DNA from: Gigaspora margarita
Taxonomy: Eukaryota; Glomeromycota; Glomeromycetes; Diversisporales; Gigasporaceae
Direction of reading: 5' to 3'
Assembly (NCBI GenBank): GCA_009809945.1
Contig: WTPW01000018.1
Coordinates: forward strand, 524,074 to 588,073
Length of the DNA: 64,000 nt
In this document: in pieces, positions 32,205 to 43,969 of the stretch
How the letters are laid out: each line of letters begins with the position of its first letter
How positions within the stretch are numbered: position 1 is the stretch's first letter
Program-made: the position numbers and the translations under genes
Notes under the pieces: model-generated
Database searches by the model: none
What the model was told of the DNA's origin: nothing
What the model saw: only the letters and a program-made list of their open reading frames with translations

Positions 32205-32880
32205 AGTTGCATGCTGTGTATCGCCAAAATAGTAAAATTTGTAACTAAATTTTTACAGTATCTCATGATAGAAACAATAATAATTCTAATGTAAATTATT
32301 ACAAGCTTACAGTAATTTATATAATACAGATTAATACGAACTCAATCCTAACTACACATGATGTGTCGAATAGGTTTATAGCAGAATTTTTTATAGTTAT
32401 TCGCAATGATTCCAATATAAGCTAACTCTTAACTTGTGATATAATTCTAATGCAACTAACTCACTCAACCACATAGAAAATAAAAAACAGTACCAATGCA
32501 AACTATCTCTAACTTATACCATGGTAGCCAAAAAATAGTATGTTTTTTAACGATTTTTACGGTACCTCATGACAGAAATTATAATAATTTTAATACGATA
32601 ATTTCACTGCAAATTAATTCAGCCTTAATCACGTACTGTAGTCACCAAAATAGTTTGCAACAGAATTTTTTATGAAGGAACTAATAACTTCAATGTAAAC
32701 TAATTCAAAAATAATCTTATAGAAATCAAGGTAATTCTAATACAAACTAACTTAACTACATTGTGGTCACAAGAATAGCTGGTAAGGGTTACAGAATGTT
32801 CTTATGTAACTCAGTAGAAATCATAAATTTTAATGCAAGCTTACCCTAACTCTTGATGAAAATCATGACAATAAAAAATT
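32205..32880. repeat. Diverged tandem repeat, unit near 150 bp
   Basis: About five copies of a unit with GTCACCAAAATAGT, CAGAATTTTTTATG, TAATAATTCTAATGCAAACTA. Units differ by many substitutions. Similar wording recurs around 54340-54900. Confidence 0.55.
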
Positions 32881-32924
32881 CCAGTATCAGAGACATGGAC
32901 AAAAACTAAAATATAGTGTTTAAA

Positions 32925-33061
32925 TCCACTGAGTAAAGTGAGAACAAAACATAAAAATGTAAGGCTAGCTTAAGAGGCCTAAGAATAGTGAGGCCAAAAT
33001 ACTAGCTTAAAGACACTGAGCGAAGCAAGGCCAAAACATAAAAATGTAAGGTTAGCTTAAA
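32925..33061. repeat. Two-copy direct repeat
   Basis: CACTGAGTAAAGTGAG...AAACATAAAAATGTAAGG appears at about 32929-32977 and again at 33016-33061 (CACTGAGCGAAGCAAG...). No coding content. Confidence 0.6.
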
Positions 33062-34202
33062 ACAAGTCCATTATATATATATTATATACTAAGAATATCA
33101 AACGCTAATCTGATTTTTAAACATTAGCTTAGTCAATTTATTAAATTTAAGTTGACTATGGCTGTGCTATATGCTATTATGCCATCTACAAATCTAATTA
33201 TATAGTTGGTTAATATTTGGCAGTGCAGCTGCCACATGATCATGTGCTAGTTAATATAATAAAAGAAATTGTAATATTTGAATTGTGCCTGTTGATTGGT
33301 TGAGTTGTTTAATTATTATCTATCTGTTTTTACAAAACATGTATCATGTGGTTTAAAAACAGTTTTATGATTGGTCAACTTCCTCATGATCAAGCCCGTG
33401 CATTTCCAAAAAATGAGAAAGTCCTCCATGCTATAACGATTGTTTACCAACTTATAATAAGTACTTTAACCGCATGTAACCATCACTATTAATTGACTAG
33501 TATTTTATAAAATTCACATGAACTCCTTATTAATCAACCTTGCGATCATAAAAATTAATAGTTATTCGATAAAAAAAAAAACTTGATAATATTCACTATA
33601 ACGAAATAAAAGGTTCATAATCCTTCAGTCCATCCTAAAAAGAACTGAATTGATCTGATCCCTGGATTGACTGGAGAACTATTGGTCTGGACCTGTCTAA
33701 TTAACAGCACTACTAAAAACACATATAAATAGCCTTCTAATTTAAATATTTTTATTTTTCTTATTTGTAAATATCCTCTTATTATTCATTTAATACTTCA
33801 TAATCTCAGTGTTAGAAATTAATTAAATCATCTTTTTCTAAATAAATAAACATCCACTTTATATTATCTCTTGAGTTCATGACATAGAAAATATACATAT
33901 GCACTTTTGACTCATATTATTTTCTAAACATCCCTTCTGTTTTAATAATTGTTGTAACTTATGCTTCTGAACAAATTAGTAACAGTGTCAAAATGTTAAA
34001 TTACAATAACTTGTTTTTAAACTATCAGCCCATTAGATAATACACAAGTAGCCAACATTAATACAATTGTATTTAGAGCCTAACAATTTTCAAGATTTAT
34101 CACAGGATTCTATTATTGAAATTGTTAAAAAAATGTGTAATCTATATAATGACAAAAGATTGAAATAAAAAACTCCTAGTTTAATGCTTGACATATTAGA
34201 AC
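33062..34202. other. Non-coding; upstream remnant of a Sel1 gene at the right end
   Basis: Mostly featureless AT-rich DNA. The last 100 bases (about 34105-34202) read like coding sequence (IVKKMCNLYNDKRLK and LDILEQFLTN) and continue, after the SINE insertion, at 35217. Confidence 0.4.
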
Positions 34203-34218
34203 AATTTTTAACAAATAA

Positions 34219-35200
34219 AAGGGTGTGGCGACCTAGGGAAGTTGGTAAGTTGTCACCCCCCAAGCGGCAGGTCTAGGGTTCAAATCCCACTAGCAACGCT
34301 TTGAAAAATAGATCTGTGTTATGGTAACTGTTTCTTGTTGATCGGTTGCTTGGTACACCATCTCGAATGGGAGCCTTGGGCGCACAAATCCAAGGAACCA
34401 GAGAAATGGAAACCCATTTGGCAAGCCCCGAGTAAGGAGGTAGCAAAGATCTTTGATGGCACTACCAAAGCCAGAATATCGGAAACCGGAGCCGGAGGAT
34501 CGGACGATAAAACCCTTAAGGAGGGGGTTCACCAACCTGGCCGCTGGAGTCATACCAGAGGAAAAGGACCTATGCTGCAGAAGTAGATACCAAGGGAAGA
34601 AGCCATATCGACCCTTCCGGGCTAACTGGTTTGGAAGTTTGTGAATTCGGTGTAAGGACCGGTAGGATGGTAATGGTGGGTGCTGGGATTGGAGCGAACC
34701 TTGCAAGGGCAGAAGTAGGTAACAGTAGGGGTTTAATGGTTAGCCCTGACTCCAAGTGTCGGTATAATGCAGATGCGTAAGTTACCGAAGTGTAGGTGAA
34801 TATCTGGTGGGACAGGTACCGTTCTACCAAGTTTTCCCCGAGGATAACAGGACCAGGTTTACCTGGCTGGGTCCTAAGGACTATGGATAGTGTATCCGGG
34901 ACAGTCTGACTGACTTGTGATGTAACGGGATTAGTCCCGGTGACACAGGATGGGTTGGCAGGAGGGACAGAAAATCAGAGGGTTTAAATAGACAATTCCT
35001 GTAGTTGGGTTGCAGGTATGGCAGCTAGTGTAGAACCTTAGGGCGGACCACTTAAATTAGACACCAAAAGTGTACGTGTGGCTAGTTGGATCCTCGTCTA
35101 TGTAACAAATGTCGGTGAACTCCATGTGGTTCACCAACGGCCCTAATATCCTGAATAAAATTCCTAGGTCCCAAGGTGGGCACTTTAAATGAAAAAAAAA
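34219..35200 (+). mobile_element. tRNA-headed SINE, 982 bp, with poly-A end
   Basis: It is flanked by perfect 16-base direct copies AATTTTTAACAAATAA (34203-34218 and 35201-35216) and ends in a run of A (35192-35200), as made by LINE-type target-primed insertion. The first 80 bases look tRNA-derived: an A-box-like TGGCGACCTAGGGAAGTTGG near 34226 and a B box GGTTCAAATCC at about 34277-34287, which would drive RNA polymerase III. The body is much richer in G+C than its surroundings. Open frames inside have no motifs. Length is unusual, since most SINEs are 150-500 bases. Confidence 0.85.
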
Positions 35201-35216
35201 AATTTTTAACAAATAA

Positions 35217-35772
35217 GAAACAAAATCTAGTTAATATTATCAATTTTTGCTTAATGATCAAATCAATCCTATGGTTCAAATTATTCTTGCAGGTTGTTAT
35301 TATTTTGGTAAATGGGTTAAAAAGATAAACATAAGATATTCATTTGTTATCAAAAATCTGCAGAAATAGAATGTGCTCTTGACTTTTTTCAAGCAGCATT
35401 CTGTTATTTTCATGGAATTGGAGTTGAAAAAAAATGAGCATAAGGCATTTATTTATGCTCAAAAATCTACAAAAATAGGTGATGCTAATAGAACAGTCAT
35501 ATTGTTATGTAATTGGTGTTGAAAAGAATAAACATAAGGCTTTCATTTATTATCAAAAAGCTGCAAAAATGGAAAATGCTAATGCAACATATAAGATCAG
35601 ATATTGTTATCGATATGGGATTGGTGTTAAAAAGGATAAAAATAAAGCATTCATTTATTTTCAAAAATCAGCAGAGATAGAATACATAGTTGGAATATCA
35701 AGTGTTGCAGAATGTTATCAAAGCAGAATTGGTATAATAAGATATCTAGATAAAGTCAATTACTGGTATTAA
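35217..35772 (+). pseudogene. Sel1-repeat protein remnant, interrupted by the SINE
   Basis: Three Sel1 repeats can be read in successive frames. They are LAGCYYFGKWVKK...FICYQKSAEIE (35285-35370), then FCYFHGIGVEKK / HKAFIYAQKSTKIG (35395-35475), and an open 97-residue run 35479-35772 with YCYVIGVEKNKHKAFIYYQ and YRYGIGVKKDKNKAFIYF. At least three single-base shifts separate them (near 35327, 35437 and 35500). An upstream exon piece lies before the SINE at about 34105-34202. Sel1 repeats form alpha-solenoids for protein binding, often attached to kinases in these fungi. Not functional as it stands. Confidence 0.75.
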
Positions 35773-35977
35773 CAGTAAATTTTAAATTGAATTAAATTTA
35801 AGCATGAGTATTGTAAATCGTAAGATCAGGAAAATTAAAATCAAAAAACATATTAGTTTAAGGTCAGAATTAGAATAAACCAATAATTTTTCCAAGAAAC
35901 TGGCCTAAACTTTTTAAAAAGTGATTTCATTAGAGAAAATTTGAAATAAGAAAATTATTACACCTGATCTTAACAGG

Positions 35978-36088
35978 ATTGATGATGGAGCTGCAGATGG
36001 AGCCAATAGAGTTCTGATTGAAGTCTATGAATATTAGTTTTAGCCCATTTGCATGACCATATAACTTCATTGACTTCATTGCCAACCC
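35978..36088. mobile_element. Short MITE (GGAGCCAATAGAG type), about 110 bp
   Basis: Contains GATGGAGCTGCAGATGGAGC and the complementary right side CATTGACTTCATTGCCAACC. The same element, in better condition, is at 44293-44427. Confidence 0.5.
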
Positions 36089-36234
36089 TGTCTCAGGGTA
36101 AAAAGTTATAATATTGCAATAAGATTTATTATATATAGTTATTATATATTAATTGCCAATTTCAGAAGTAAAGAAAATTATTTAATATTAGGTATTATTA
36201 TAAACAATATTATTATTTTGCAAGTGTTTTGGGA

Positions 36235-38290
36235 ACCACTGGTGCCCTTTCAATAATAAAAAGTGCCAATAATGAATGAAACTCAATTTTTTAAAATTCT
36301 GCTATGTTCCAATTATTATACTAAATTGTATACTAACTATTATGCTACACCCTATATTATTATGCATGCTCTATACTAACTATTGTGCTACTAACTATCT
36401 TGCTACATCTGAACTTTCATGCTTTTACTATCATGCTATGTTCGTTATCACACAAAACTTTAGTACTGTATCAAAAAAAAGAAAAAAAATACTATTGTGT
36501 TACTAACGTCTTGACTATCATGCATGCTCCATACTAACTACTATGCTACTAACTATTTTGCTACATCCTGAACTATCATCCTTGTTAGTACTGTATTATA
36601 GTAAAAAAATATTACCATGCTACTAACTATCTTGCTACATTTCAAAATATCATGCCTCTACTATCATACATTCGTTATCATGCTATGTTCTGTTTATTCT
36701 AAAGAAAAAAAGCATTAGTACTATACATAAAAAAAATTACCATGTTACTAATATCCCGAACTATCATACCTCTACTATCTACTATCATGCTATGTTCTGT
36801 TCTAAAGAAAAAAAGAAATGTTAGAACTGTATAAAAAATAATAATAATAATAAAAATACTACTGTGCTACTAACTATCTTGTTATGTCCTGAAGCATAAT
36901 GTTTCTATTATCATTCTACATTAGTTATTATATGAAATGTAAGTATTTTATCAAAAAAAAAAAGATTATGTTACTAACTATCTTGCTATGTTCTGAACTA
37001 TTATGCTTTTACTATCATATGTTTGTTATTATGTAAGTTCCATTCTAAATAAAAAAGCATTAAAGAAAAAAATACTACTATGCAACTAACTATCTTGCCA
37101 CATCTGAACTATCATGTTTTTACTATTGTATGTTCATTATTGTGCTATATTTGGTTCCAAAGAAAAATAAGAAATGTTAGTACTATGTATATATATACAA
37201 AAAAATAAAATAAAAAATATTACCATGTTACTAGTGCTCCAAACTATCATACTTTTATTATCGTGCTATGTTTATTATTGTGTTACATTCTGTTCTAAAG
37301 AAAAAGAAATGTTAGTATTGTGTATAAAAAAAAGACACTACTTTGCTACTAAATATTTTGCTACATCCCAAACCATCATGTTTCTACTATCATATTATGT
37401 TCATTATCACGTGAAAAGTTAGCATTGTATTAAAAAAAAAGAAAAGAAAAAAAATACTATTGTACTACTAACTATCAGGTTTCTACTATCGTACATTTGT
37501 TATCCATATCTTAGTTAATCTAATTTTAAAGATATGAAGTGTGCATAAGAATGGAAGCAATTTCTAAATTTGAAAGATACAAAGTGTATATAATAAACAA
37601 AAGTTGTTTTTTTAAGAAAATAATTGAGACAACTGATCATTAATCATAGTAATAGCAAATTACAAATCTATTACTACATTATGCATTAACATGCAAATGA
37701 TCAAATGTCGCAATAATTACAATTTCAAAAGTAACTAATTATCTTATTTTGAAGTTTCCCACGGCCTAATTACAGTTTAGCAAATTAAAAATGGCAAAAC
37801 ATTCAAATGATATAATTACTCAAATATAATTATAAAAAATGATATAATTATTATGTATTTCTGTTAGCTTTCTCACGTTTGGTCATATTTTTAGATACAA
37901 CAAATCATGAACGTTTAAACAAGATATAGATAAAATTGGTAAGCATATTCATATTAGATTTTAATCTGCTGTCTTTATTAATACATCAATATGTAAAATA
38001 ATTGTCATATTATTTTTCCACACTATGATCACGTTTTCTAGATATGACCAATCAAGAACATTAAAGTGCATGAACTCAAAATTAAATAATATAAATAGAA
38101 ATAAGATAGATACTATATGATATAAAGGTCATTAACACTAATGTGTATTCGATATAATCAAACATCGCGAATTTCTTATAGCATGTGATTGTGACCATTT
38201 ATGCCATCCAATTTTGCACATGCAAAATGGTTGGTAAAAATGTAACAGTCACACATAGGAGATGACAATTTTATTATAAGGGGATTTATA
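36235..38290. repeat. Repeat field with about 120-bp tandem units
   Basis: From about 36290 to 37500 there are many imperfect copies of a unit with GCTACTAACTATCTTGCTAC, CTATCATGCTATGTTCGTTA and an A-rich spacer. The block starts with AAACTCAATTTTTTAAAATT, and its end (about 38180-38290) reads CATGCAAAATGGTTGGTAAA. The same start and end words bracket 54285-55525, so both are copies of one larger repeat. Frames through it are low-complexity and not coding. Confidence 0.7.
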
Positions 38291-38370
38291 ATTTATATTA
38301 ATTAAGTTTTATAAATAAAATTAGTCAAAACTGAATGGATACACAACTTAGGAATTGAAAAAAATATTTA

Positions 38371-39400
38371 TTGAAAATAAAAATAAAATATCTGTATTGG
38401 ATTTGTTTTGAAGAACTTAAAGGTATTGAAATAATAGGTAGAGGTGGCTATGCAAGTATATTGTTGCTGTATGATTTGATAACAATCAATATTTCATCAG
38501 ACCTATTGCACTTAAATTATTTCATGAATCAAATAATTATCATAAAAAATTTATAAGAGAGGTAAGGGCGCTGACATTTATTAGGTAATATTTTAGGGGG
38601 TGGGGGTCAAGAAAAATCTTACCTTAGTTACTTAGTTAAATTTGATTGGCTAAAATAAAATCTTACCTGGGGGTGGGGGTAAGCCCCTATAGTAAATGGA
38701 TATTAGGTAATAAATGTCAGCACCCTAATCTTATGAATTATTTTTAAATAGTTATATTATTCATATTTTATCTTAAAATTAACTATTGAAAAGTATAATT
38801 CCTTTAATAACAAGTTAAAGCATATTGTGATATCGGTCTTGAAGATCCAACATTTATAAGATGTTTCGGTGTATCGAAAGATAAAGTCTCTAAAGATTAT
38901 TTTCTTGTTATGGAATATGCTTTAGAAGGTTGCTTGCGAAAAAATCTACGTGCGATAGCACAAATGGATTGGAGAGATAAATTATATTTGCTATAATGCA
39001 TTGCATATGACCTTTTGATAAATTCATTCTCATGATCTTATTCATCGTGATTTACATAATGGAAATAAAGTGCATACATCGCAGATTTAGGGCCTTCGAT
39101 AAACAGCTAATGCTTCAAAATCAAATTCAGATGGAATTTATAGAATTTTACCATTTATTGCTCCTGAAGTCTTGAACAAACATCCATATACTAAAGAATC
39201 CCTACAAGTATGTAATGGTTTACGACCAAATATTTATAAAAATACAGCAATATGCTATGCAGATTTAATGACGACATGGATCCAAGAAAATGACCCACAC
39301 AAAAGAAATTTATGATACTTTTGCTGAATGGCAGAATAAATAATCTATTCTATTAGAATTATCTGAATCTGATAAAAAAACTACAAAATATTAAAAATGA
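38371..39400 (+). pseudogene. Protein kinase remnant (tyrosine-kinase-like type)
   Basis: N-lobe: LYWICFEELKGIEIIGRGGY with the glycine loop at 38437-38451, and IALKLFHES with the ATP-binding Lys at 38514-38516. After an intron come DYFLVMEYALEGCLRKNL near 38907 and the catalytic loop HRDLHNGN at 39043-39066 (Asp 39049-39051). The metal-binding motif is IADLG at 39078-39092, followed by RILPFIAPEVLNKHPYTKES. Sequence then jumps straight to NGLRPNIYKNTAICYADLM, so about 45-50 residues of the C-lobe (helices after the APE motif) are missing. Frameshifts and stops occur throughout. A MITE lies at the splice donor. Related kinases are highly amplified in Rhizophagus; the substrate is unknown. Confidence 0.78.
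38566..38725. mobile_element. 160-bp MITE at the kinase splice donor
   Basis: Starts GGGCGCTGACATTTATTAGG and ends with the complement GTAATAAATGTCAGCACCC, flanked by TAA at 38563-38565 and 38726-38728. The left TAA is part of the intron donor GTAA that follows the codons for KKFIRE. Two G-runs, GGGGGTGGGGGT and GGGGGTGGGGGTA, lie inside. Three-base TAA duplication again suggests PIF/Harbinger. Confidence 0.78.
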
Positions 39401-40253
39401 AGATATGCAAATAGATAATGAGTCAAATTATAGGAGTAGTTTTATTTCATTTAAGAGCAGTTATAAATATGATATCAAGGTAATTATAATTTTTATTTAT
39501 TTAATAATAAATTATATCATTCTATATTATACATTGCTTGATAATCTTTTTTATAGGTAGTAAATTATGTGAATTAGAAATATCAGAAATTTGAATTAAT
39601 AAAAGCAACCCTCACAGCTTTGAAAAAAAATAAAGACCAGAAATATATATTGTTAGTAATATCCTCACAGAGAAATTGACTGTTTAACTTTCCATTCATT
39701 TCAATATTAATTCTTTGCACTTTATAATAAAATATCTTTTATTACAGAATATAAGACTGTTTGTAGTTGAAACTTTGTTTAACATTATCATCACTTTATT
39801 TCCTGAGCTTCTCCCCAAAAAATTAAATGAAAAGAAATAAAAGTTTGGTCAATATGATAGCCAGTATAGCAGTTATGATTTTTCGGCTTACGTCTGGGAT
39901 TTCTCGGTACACTATGTTTAATTTTTATATTTATTTAATTTTCCCCCCTCCCTTCCTCTGTAAATACGAAAAACTAATGCTAAGCAAAGTTTCAACCTCA
40001 AACAACCTAATTAATAAATGCATAAAATATAATTTAAATAGATTTTGTTGCACTGGTATAATAAAAATACTAAGTTTAATCTATATTAATCTTTATAATG
40101 TGTATTATTAGTATTATGTAGAGAGTATGCTTAATATATCATGAACTATAATTGTGGGATCAGAATCCAGAGAGATTTTCTCGACATAAATAATAAAGAT
40201 GCTTCTTATTTATGAAAGTGATAAAAAAGCAAAAATCAGAAAATATAAATCCT
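39401..40253. other. No clear gene
   Basis: The first 200 bases may be the eroded 3' end of the kinase gene. Beyond that, no motif-bearing frame. A degenerate GGCC-type MITE end may lie near 39880-40012, too weak to call. Confidence 0.35.
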
Positions 40254-41415
40254 TGTTATATTTAATCGGTATTATCCCTGGGATTAGATAATTTTTTTTC
40301 AGTCTTAAAATCTTAAAAAAAGTCCTTAACCTGAACCCTAGTGATCGATTTAAGTTGATCGCCCTGAACTCTTAAACCGTATACTTGATCATTGATTGTG
40401 ATCAATGACCGATTGACATTCAAACATTTTCTATTATTTCTATATTTGTTACTGCATACATATATCTTTATTTCCTTATTTATCATTTTTATACATAGCC
40501 TTTCTTATTACTATATCAGGATATTATACTAAGAATTCGACCGATGTTTTTTATAGATAAGATTACTGATTGGAATATGGATCGACTATTGGATTTCCAG
40601 CTCCCATTTATACCAACGCGCCTAAATAAGAAGTTTTCAGTACGTGTCTCTCTAGTAATATTGAATCTTTTAACTTGTCACGGTGCCCAGAGGCATTCAA
40701 GTATTTTCAGAAATCTGCTGATATGTTTCAAAATATATTTCTTCATGGACAGAAGTATTAAATAAGACTTAGATTTGTTAAGAGATTGTTATTATTAGTA
40801 AAGGATTGGTGTTGAAAAGAATCAGATGATTCAAATAACAATTAATAACAGATAAAAGTTTTCTTTAAATTGAGTATTGTAATTTATTTATATAGGGAAG
40901 ACATGTATTTAAAGGCTTGGAATTTGCCTTCACTAAAAGACTTCAGACTTCGATCTGTTTAATAAATCCTAAATACCCATATAAGTTAGTAGACATTTCA
41001 AAGCTGAAGGCAAGTTATATAAAATTTATTTGGTATTATCGAATTCCCAACTCTGATAGTAGTATTATAATACCACTTTTGTTTATTTCATTTCTATTGT
41101 TTTTTATTGATTAATTATTTTGATACATCGCTAATTTATATAAACAATACATTTGATTTAATTGACTGATATATTGTTTGATTTCCTATACTAATTGTTG
41201 ACTGATTCTGTACATTAACTATTATATTAATTATCCCCTTACATATTTCGTAAACTACATCATACTGATTCAATCTCCTTTATGCCAAAATACACTGTTT
41301 CTCCCAGAATTCTCGATCTGAATTCTTTCACCCTTCTCTCCAGATTAATTAAAAACCTCGCTTACTATCTGAGTATCTTTAACTAGCAGGTCTGATGTCT
41401 TCCAACTGATAGTAA
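40254..41415 (+). repeat. Old solo LTR related to the 9-25 kb element
   Basis: Runs from TGTTATATTTAATCGG to ATAGTAACA, 1162 bases against about 1150 for the intact LTRs. The middle (about 40905-41060) aligns with 9660-9800: GGAATTTGC, AGACTTCGATCTG, TATAAGTTAGTAGACATTTC, AAGCTGAAGG. Elsewhere it is heavily diverged. No clear target duplication (TCCT and TCAG). There is no internal region, so it probably arose by LTR-LTR recombination. Confidence 0.6.
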
Positions 41416-41432
41416 CATCAGTTGATCTAGTT

Positions 41433-41979
41433 CATATGGGCCAATTTGATGTATTTTCATTAGTGTGATGTTTTCGAATTATATATCAATTTTTTAAATT
41501 AACCAATAGATTTGCTTTTTTATTAAAAAATTATGTAGCTTTGTGCTACAGAAAAGAGGGAAATCAACAAATTTTTGAAAATTAATTTTTTTATATAAAT
41601 TGATCTAGAATACAATTAGAACTATTTTTTTATTTAAGACACAAAAGTAGTTGAATTAATAAAATTGTACAGTATAGTTCTTCAAAATTTATAATTTCTT
41701 ATAGCTTATCATAAAATTTATAACATAAAAATTGATTTTCTGAAGATCTTTTTTTTTGTTGATTTCCCCTTTTCTGTAGCACATAGCCCATATATAACTT
41801 TGCTTTCTGTTTTAAAAATAGCAGCTTAATCTAAAAAAGAAAAAACAACAAATAACAGGTTTTTTTTCTAGATTGTCACTATTTACTTATTGATATCTAT
41901 CTAAAAATAGATTTTTTTTGTTATTTTATGATTTTGTCACATAAAAATGATCGATATATGTGTCAAATTGGCCCATATG
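41433..41979. mobile_element. 547-bp inverted-repeat element (CATATGGGCCAATTTGA)
   Basis: Outer ends CATATGGGCCAATTTGA and complement at 41433-41449 and about 41963-41979. A second, inner complementary pair, GTGCTACAGAAAAGAGGGAAA and its partner near 41765-41790, shows the whole element folds back on itself around 41650. No frame. Confidence 0.7.
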
Positions 41980-42254
41980 TGATTTAAAAACAGATCTTTG
42001 GTAATAAAAGTGTGCCTTATATTCATCAACTAAATTATTACAACTTGCAAGAAAGATTAAAACATAGATTATTTAAACGAAAATTGGTATATCATCTCAA
42101 TTTTGCTTTTATTTATCAAAAATTATCCTAAAGGATCAAGATTTGAGTAGGGATATTCACCTTTAAATCTTACTTAATTATACAGATTACACATTCTTAA
42201 CTGTTCAATCAAAAGAAACCTTCTGTAACCCATTATCTTCTAAATAAGGCCACG

Positions 42255-42500
42255 CAAGCCCTATAAGAAAATTGGACGGATAGGCACAAGTTGGCGTCAG
42301 ATAGGTACAGGTTTTTGTGGCATGGGTCAAGAGCTGAATTTGCATGGGTATGGTCCGAATTGGTACGATTCTGTGGACCGTGTAGGACTTTTTCCAGTAT
42401 CAATTGGAACGTAAATGGCTCAGGTTTTGCAGCAGTTTACTAGTCGAATCTGCACAGAATTTGGCACGGGTAATGAATGTAAATTCACGTGCCACTGCGA
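42255..42500 (-). repeat. Truncated, inverted copy of the CACGT-rich MITE
   Basis: Reverse complement matches the right half of the element at 42871-43365 (CTGCTGCAAAACCTG, CATGCCACAA, GTGCCTATC, TTTTCTTATAGGG). Left part missing. Confidence 0.6.
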
Positions 42501-42870
42501 TAATAATGTGGATCAACTAACTATTAAAACATAATTTACATAAGTAATCAATATAAATGAATAAGCTAAATGCATATGAAGTAAAATTTTGTAAAGAATT
42601 TTTTTTGTTAAGACACACAGGAAAGCTTTATCAATGAAATCATGAGATATTGCTCTTTTTTTAAAAAAAAATATTTACCGGTACTAATCTTTCGCTCTCC
42701 ATGAAATGAGCCAGCACGTATATAAAGTACACATACGTGCCATCTGGACTATAATTGGTAGTATAATTACTGAATTACAGCAATTATGCCATTTTATTAG
42801 TAGCAAAATTAATAACGGCATAGCATCTAATTGCTGTAAAAATTATATGCTATAATTCCGTAATGTCGTA
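42501..42870. other. Short inverted motifs, no gene
   Basis: Around 42760-42860 there are complementary words TAGCATATAATTTTTACAGC/AATTGCTGTAAAAATT and AACGGCATAGCATC. No gene. Confidence 0.35.
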
Positions 42871-43365
42871 ATATCTTAACAAAATGTAGACCAGGGTGTG
42901 GTACATGTTGGCGTCAGGAATGTTTAAAATAGCATGTCCACAGTGGCACACTCATGCACGATATATGTAATAGCACATCACGTAGTGATACGCATATGCA
43001 TGTATTTCATGCAGGAAATGACACGTATTTGCACGTGAGTAGTGTTGGCACGTATTCGAATGACACGTATAGAACTATTTCAGTAATAGCACGTATAATA
43101 GCACGTAAAGTGGCACAAAACCTGGTTTAATTATAGTCCAAAATGCATGTGCAAACAGCCCAAAATGTTCTTAAAATCTGTGCCAAAATCTGTAGATTTT
43201 AGATTAGTAAAGTGCTGCAAAACCTGGTCCAATTATGGTCCAACATGCACAGGCAAACAGTCCCACATACATACAAATCTGGTCCTCAATCCATGCCACA
43301 AGTTCAAGCACATTAATGTGGATTTCTGTGCCTATCTGGTACAATTTTCTTACAGGGTAAATCAA
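42871..43365. mobile_element. CACGT-rich MITE, about 495 bp
   Basis: Ends CTTAACAAAATGT and TTTTCTTACAGGG are roughly complementary (CCCTGTAAGAAA consensus). The interior has about ten CACGT words (42980-43110) and a direct pair of TGCAAAACCTGGT / CCAAAATGCATGTGCAAACA blocks. It supplies the empty site for the LTR inserted in the sister copy at 44817-46664. Frames through it are not convincing proteins. Confidence 0.7.
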
Positions 43366-43969
43366 TGGAGTCGACAGAATCAAATTTAAAAAAATATTTA
43401 ATAATATATTATTTAAAGGAAAACATAATGCAATACTGCATTTTAACAAACAGTATTATAGCAGATAGTATTTCGGCATTACGGTTAGTATTATAAATTC
43501 AAAAAATTTTTATTGGCGCAAACGCAAAAAAAAACATATAAAAAAAAATTATACGCGCGTTATATATACGGGGAGTCCTGATATATATGCAAATTTAAAT
43601 CTATATATGCTGCGCCTACTGCACGGATCCAATTTACATTACCGATTATGGTATTAAGACATTATGGCATTACAGCATTATGGCATTAAGGCTTTACAGC
43701 TCACAGCAATTATGCAAAAAAATACGGCAAAGCTGTAACCGTATTAATTTGTAAAATGAATTCTACCACCAACTATAGAGCTACAAAAGTCACTGGACAC
43801 GCTACTTATATGACATGAATTATGTGCCACCCTTTGCTATAATGCCTGTACCACTTTTACTGTGCCATTCCGTGAAATATTCCCGTGCGTACTGTACAAC
43901 TTGATCCTTGCCATTTTGAGCATTTCTGACGATGCCAACTTGTACCACTACCCATACCACTTTTTTTAT
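43366..43969. other. Non-coding, fragments of nearby repeats
   Basis: Contains a run of TTATGGCATTA words (43650-43700) and, at 43900-43965, a reversed fragment of the CACGT-rich MITE (GATGCCAACTTGTACCAC). No gene. Confidence 0.4.

Noticed and set aside
34221..34300. A free-standing tRNA gene
   Set aside because: A- and B-box-like words are present, but arms do not pair well, and the stretch is the head of a SINE with target duplications.
34290..34830. Several open frames on both strands inside the SINE
   Set aside because: The body is GC-rich, so stops are rare by chance. Frames have no motifs, overlap each other and lie in an RNA-derived element.
36276..37422. Open frames in the 36-37 kb tandem field
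   Set aside because: Cys/Tyr/Leu-rich low-complexity translations of a tandem repeat, not conserved between units.
40690..40830. Sel1-like words (EAFKYFQKSADM, GIGVEKN)
   Set aside because: Only two short matches, in different frames, within a stretch better explained as an old LTR. Left as ambiguous.
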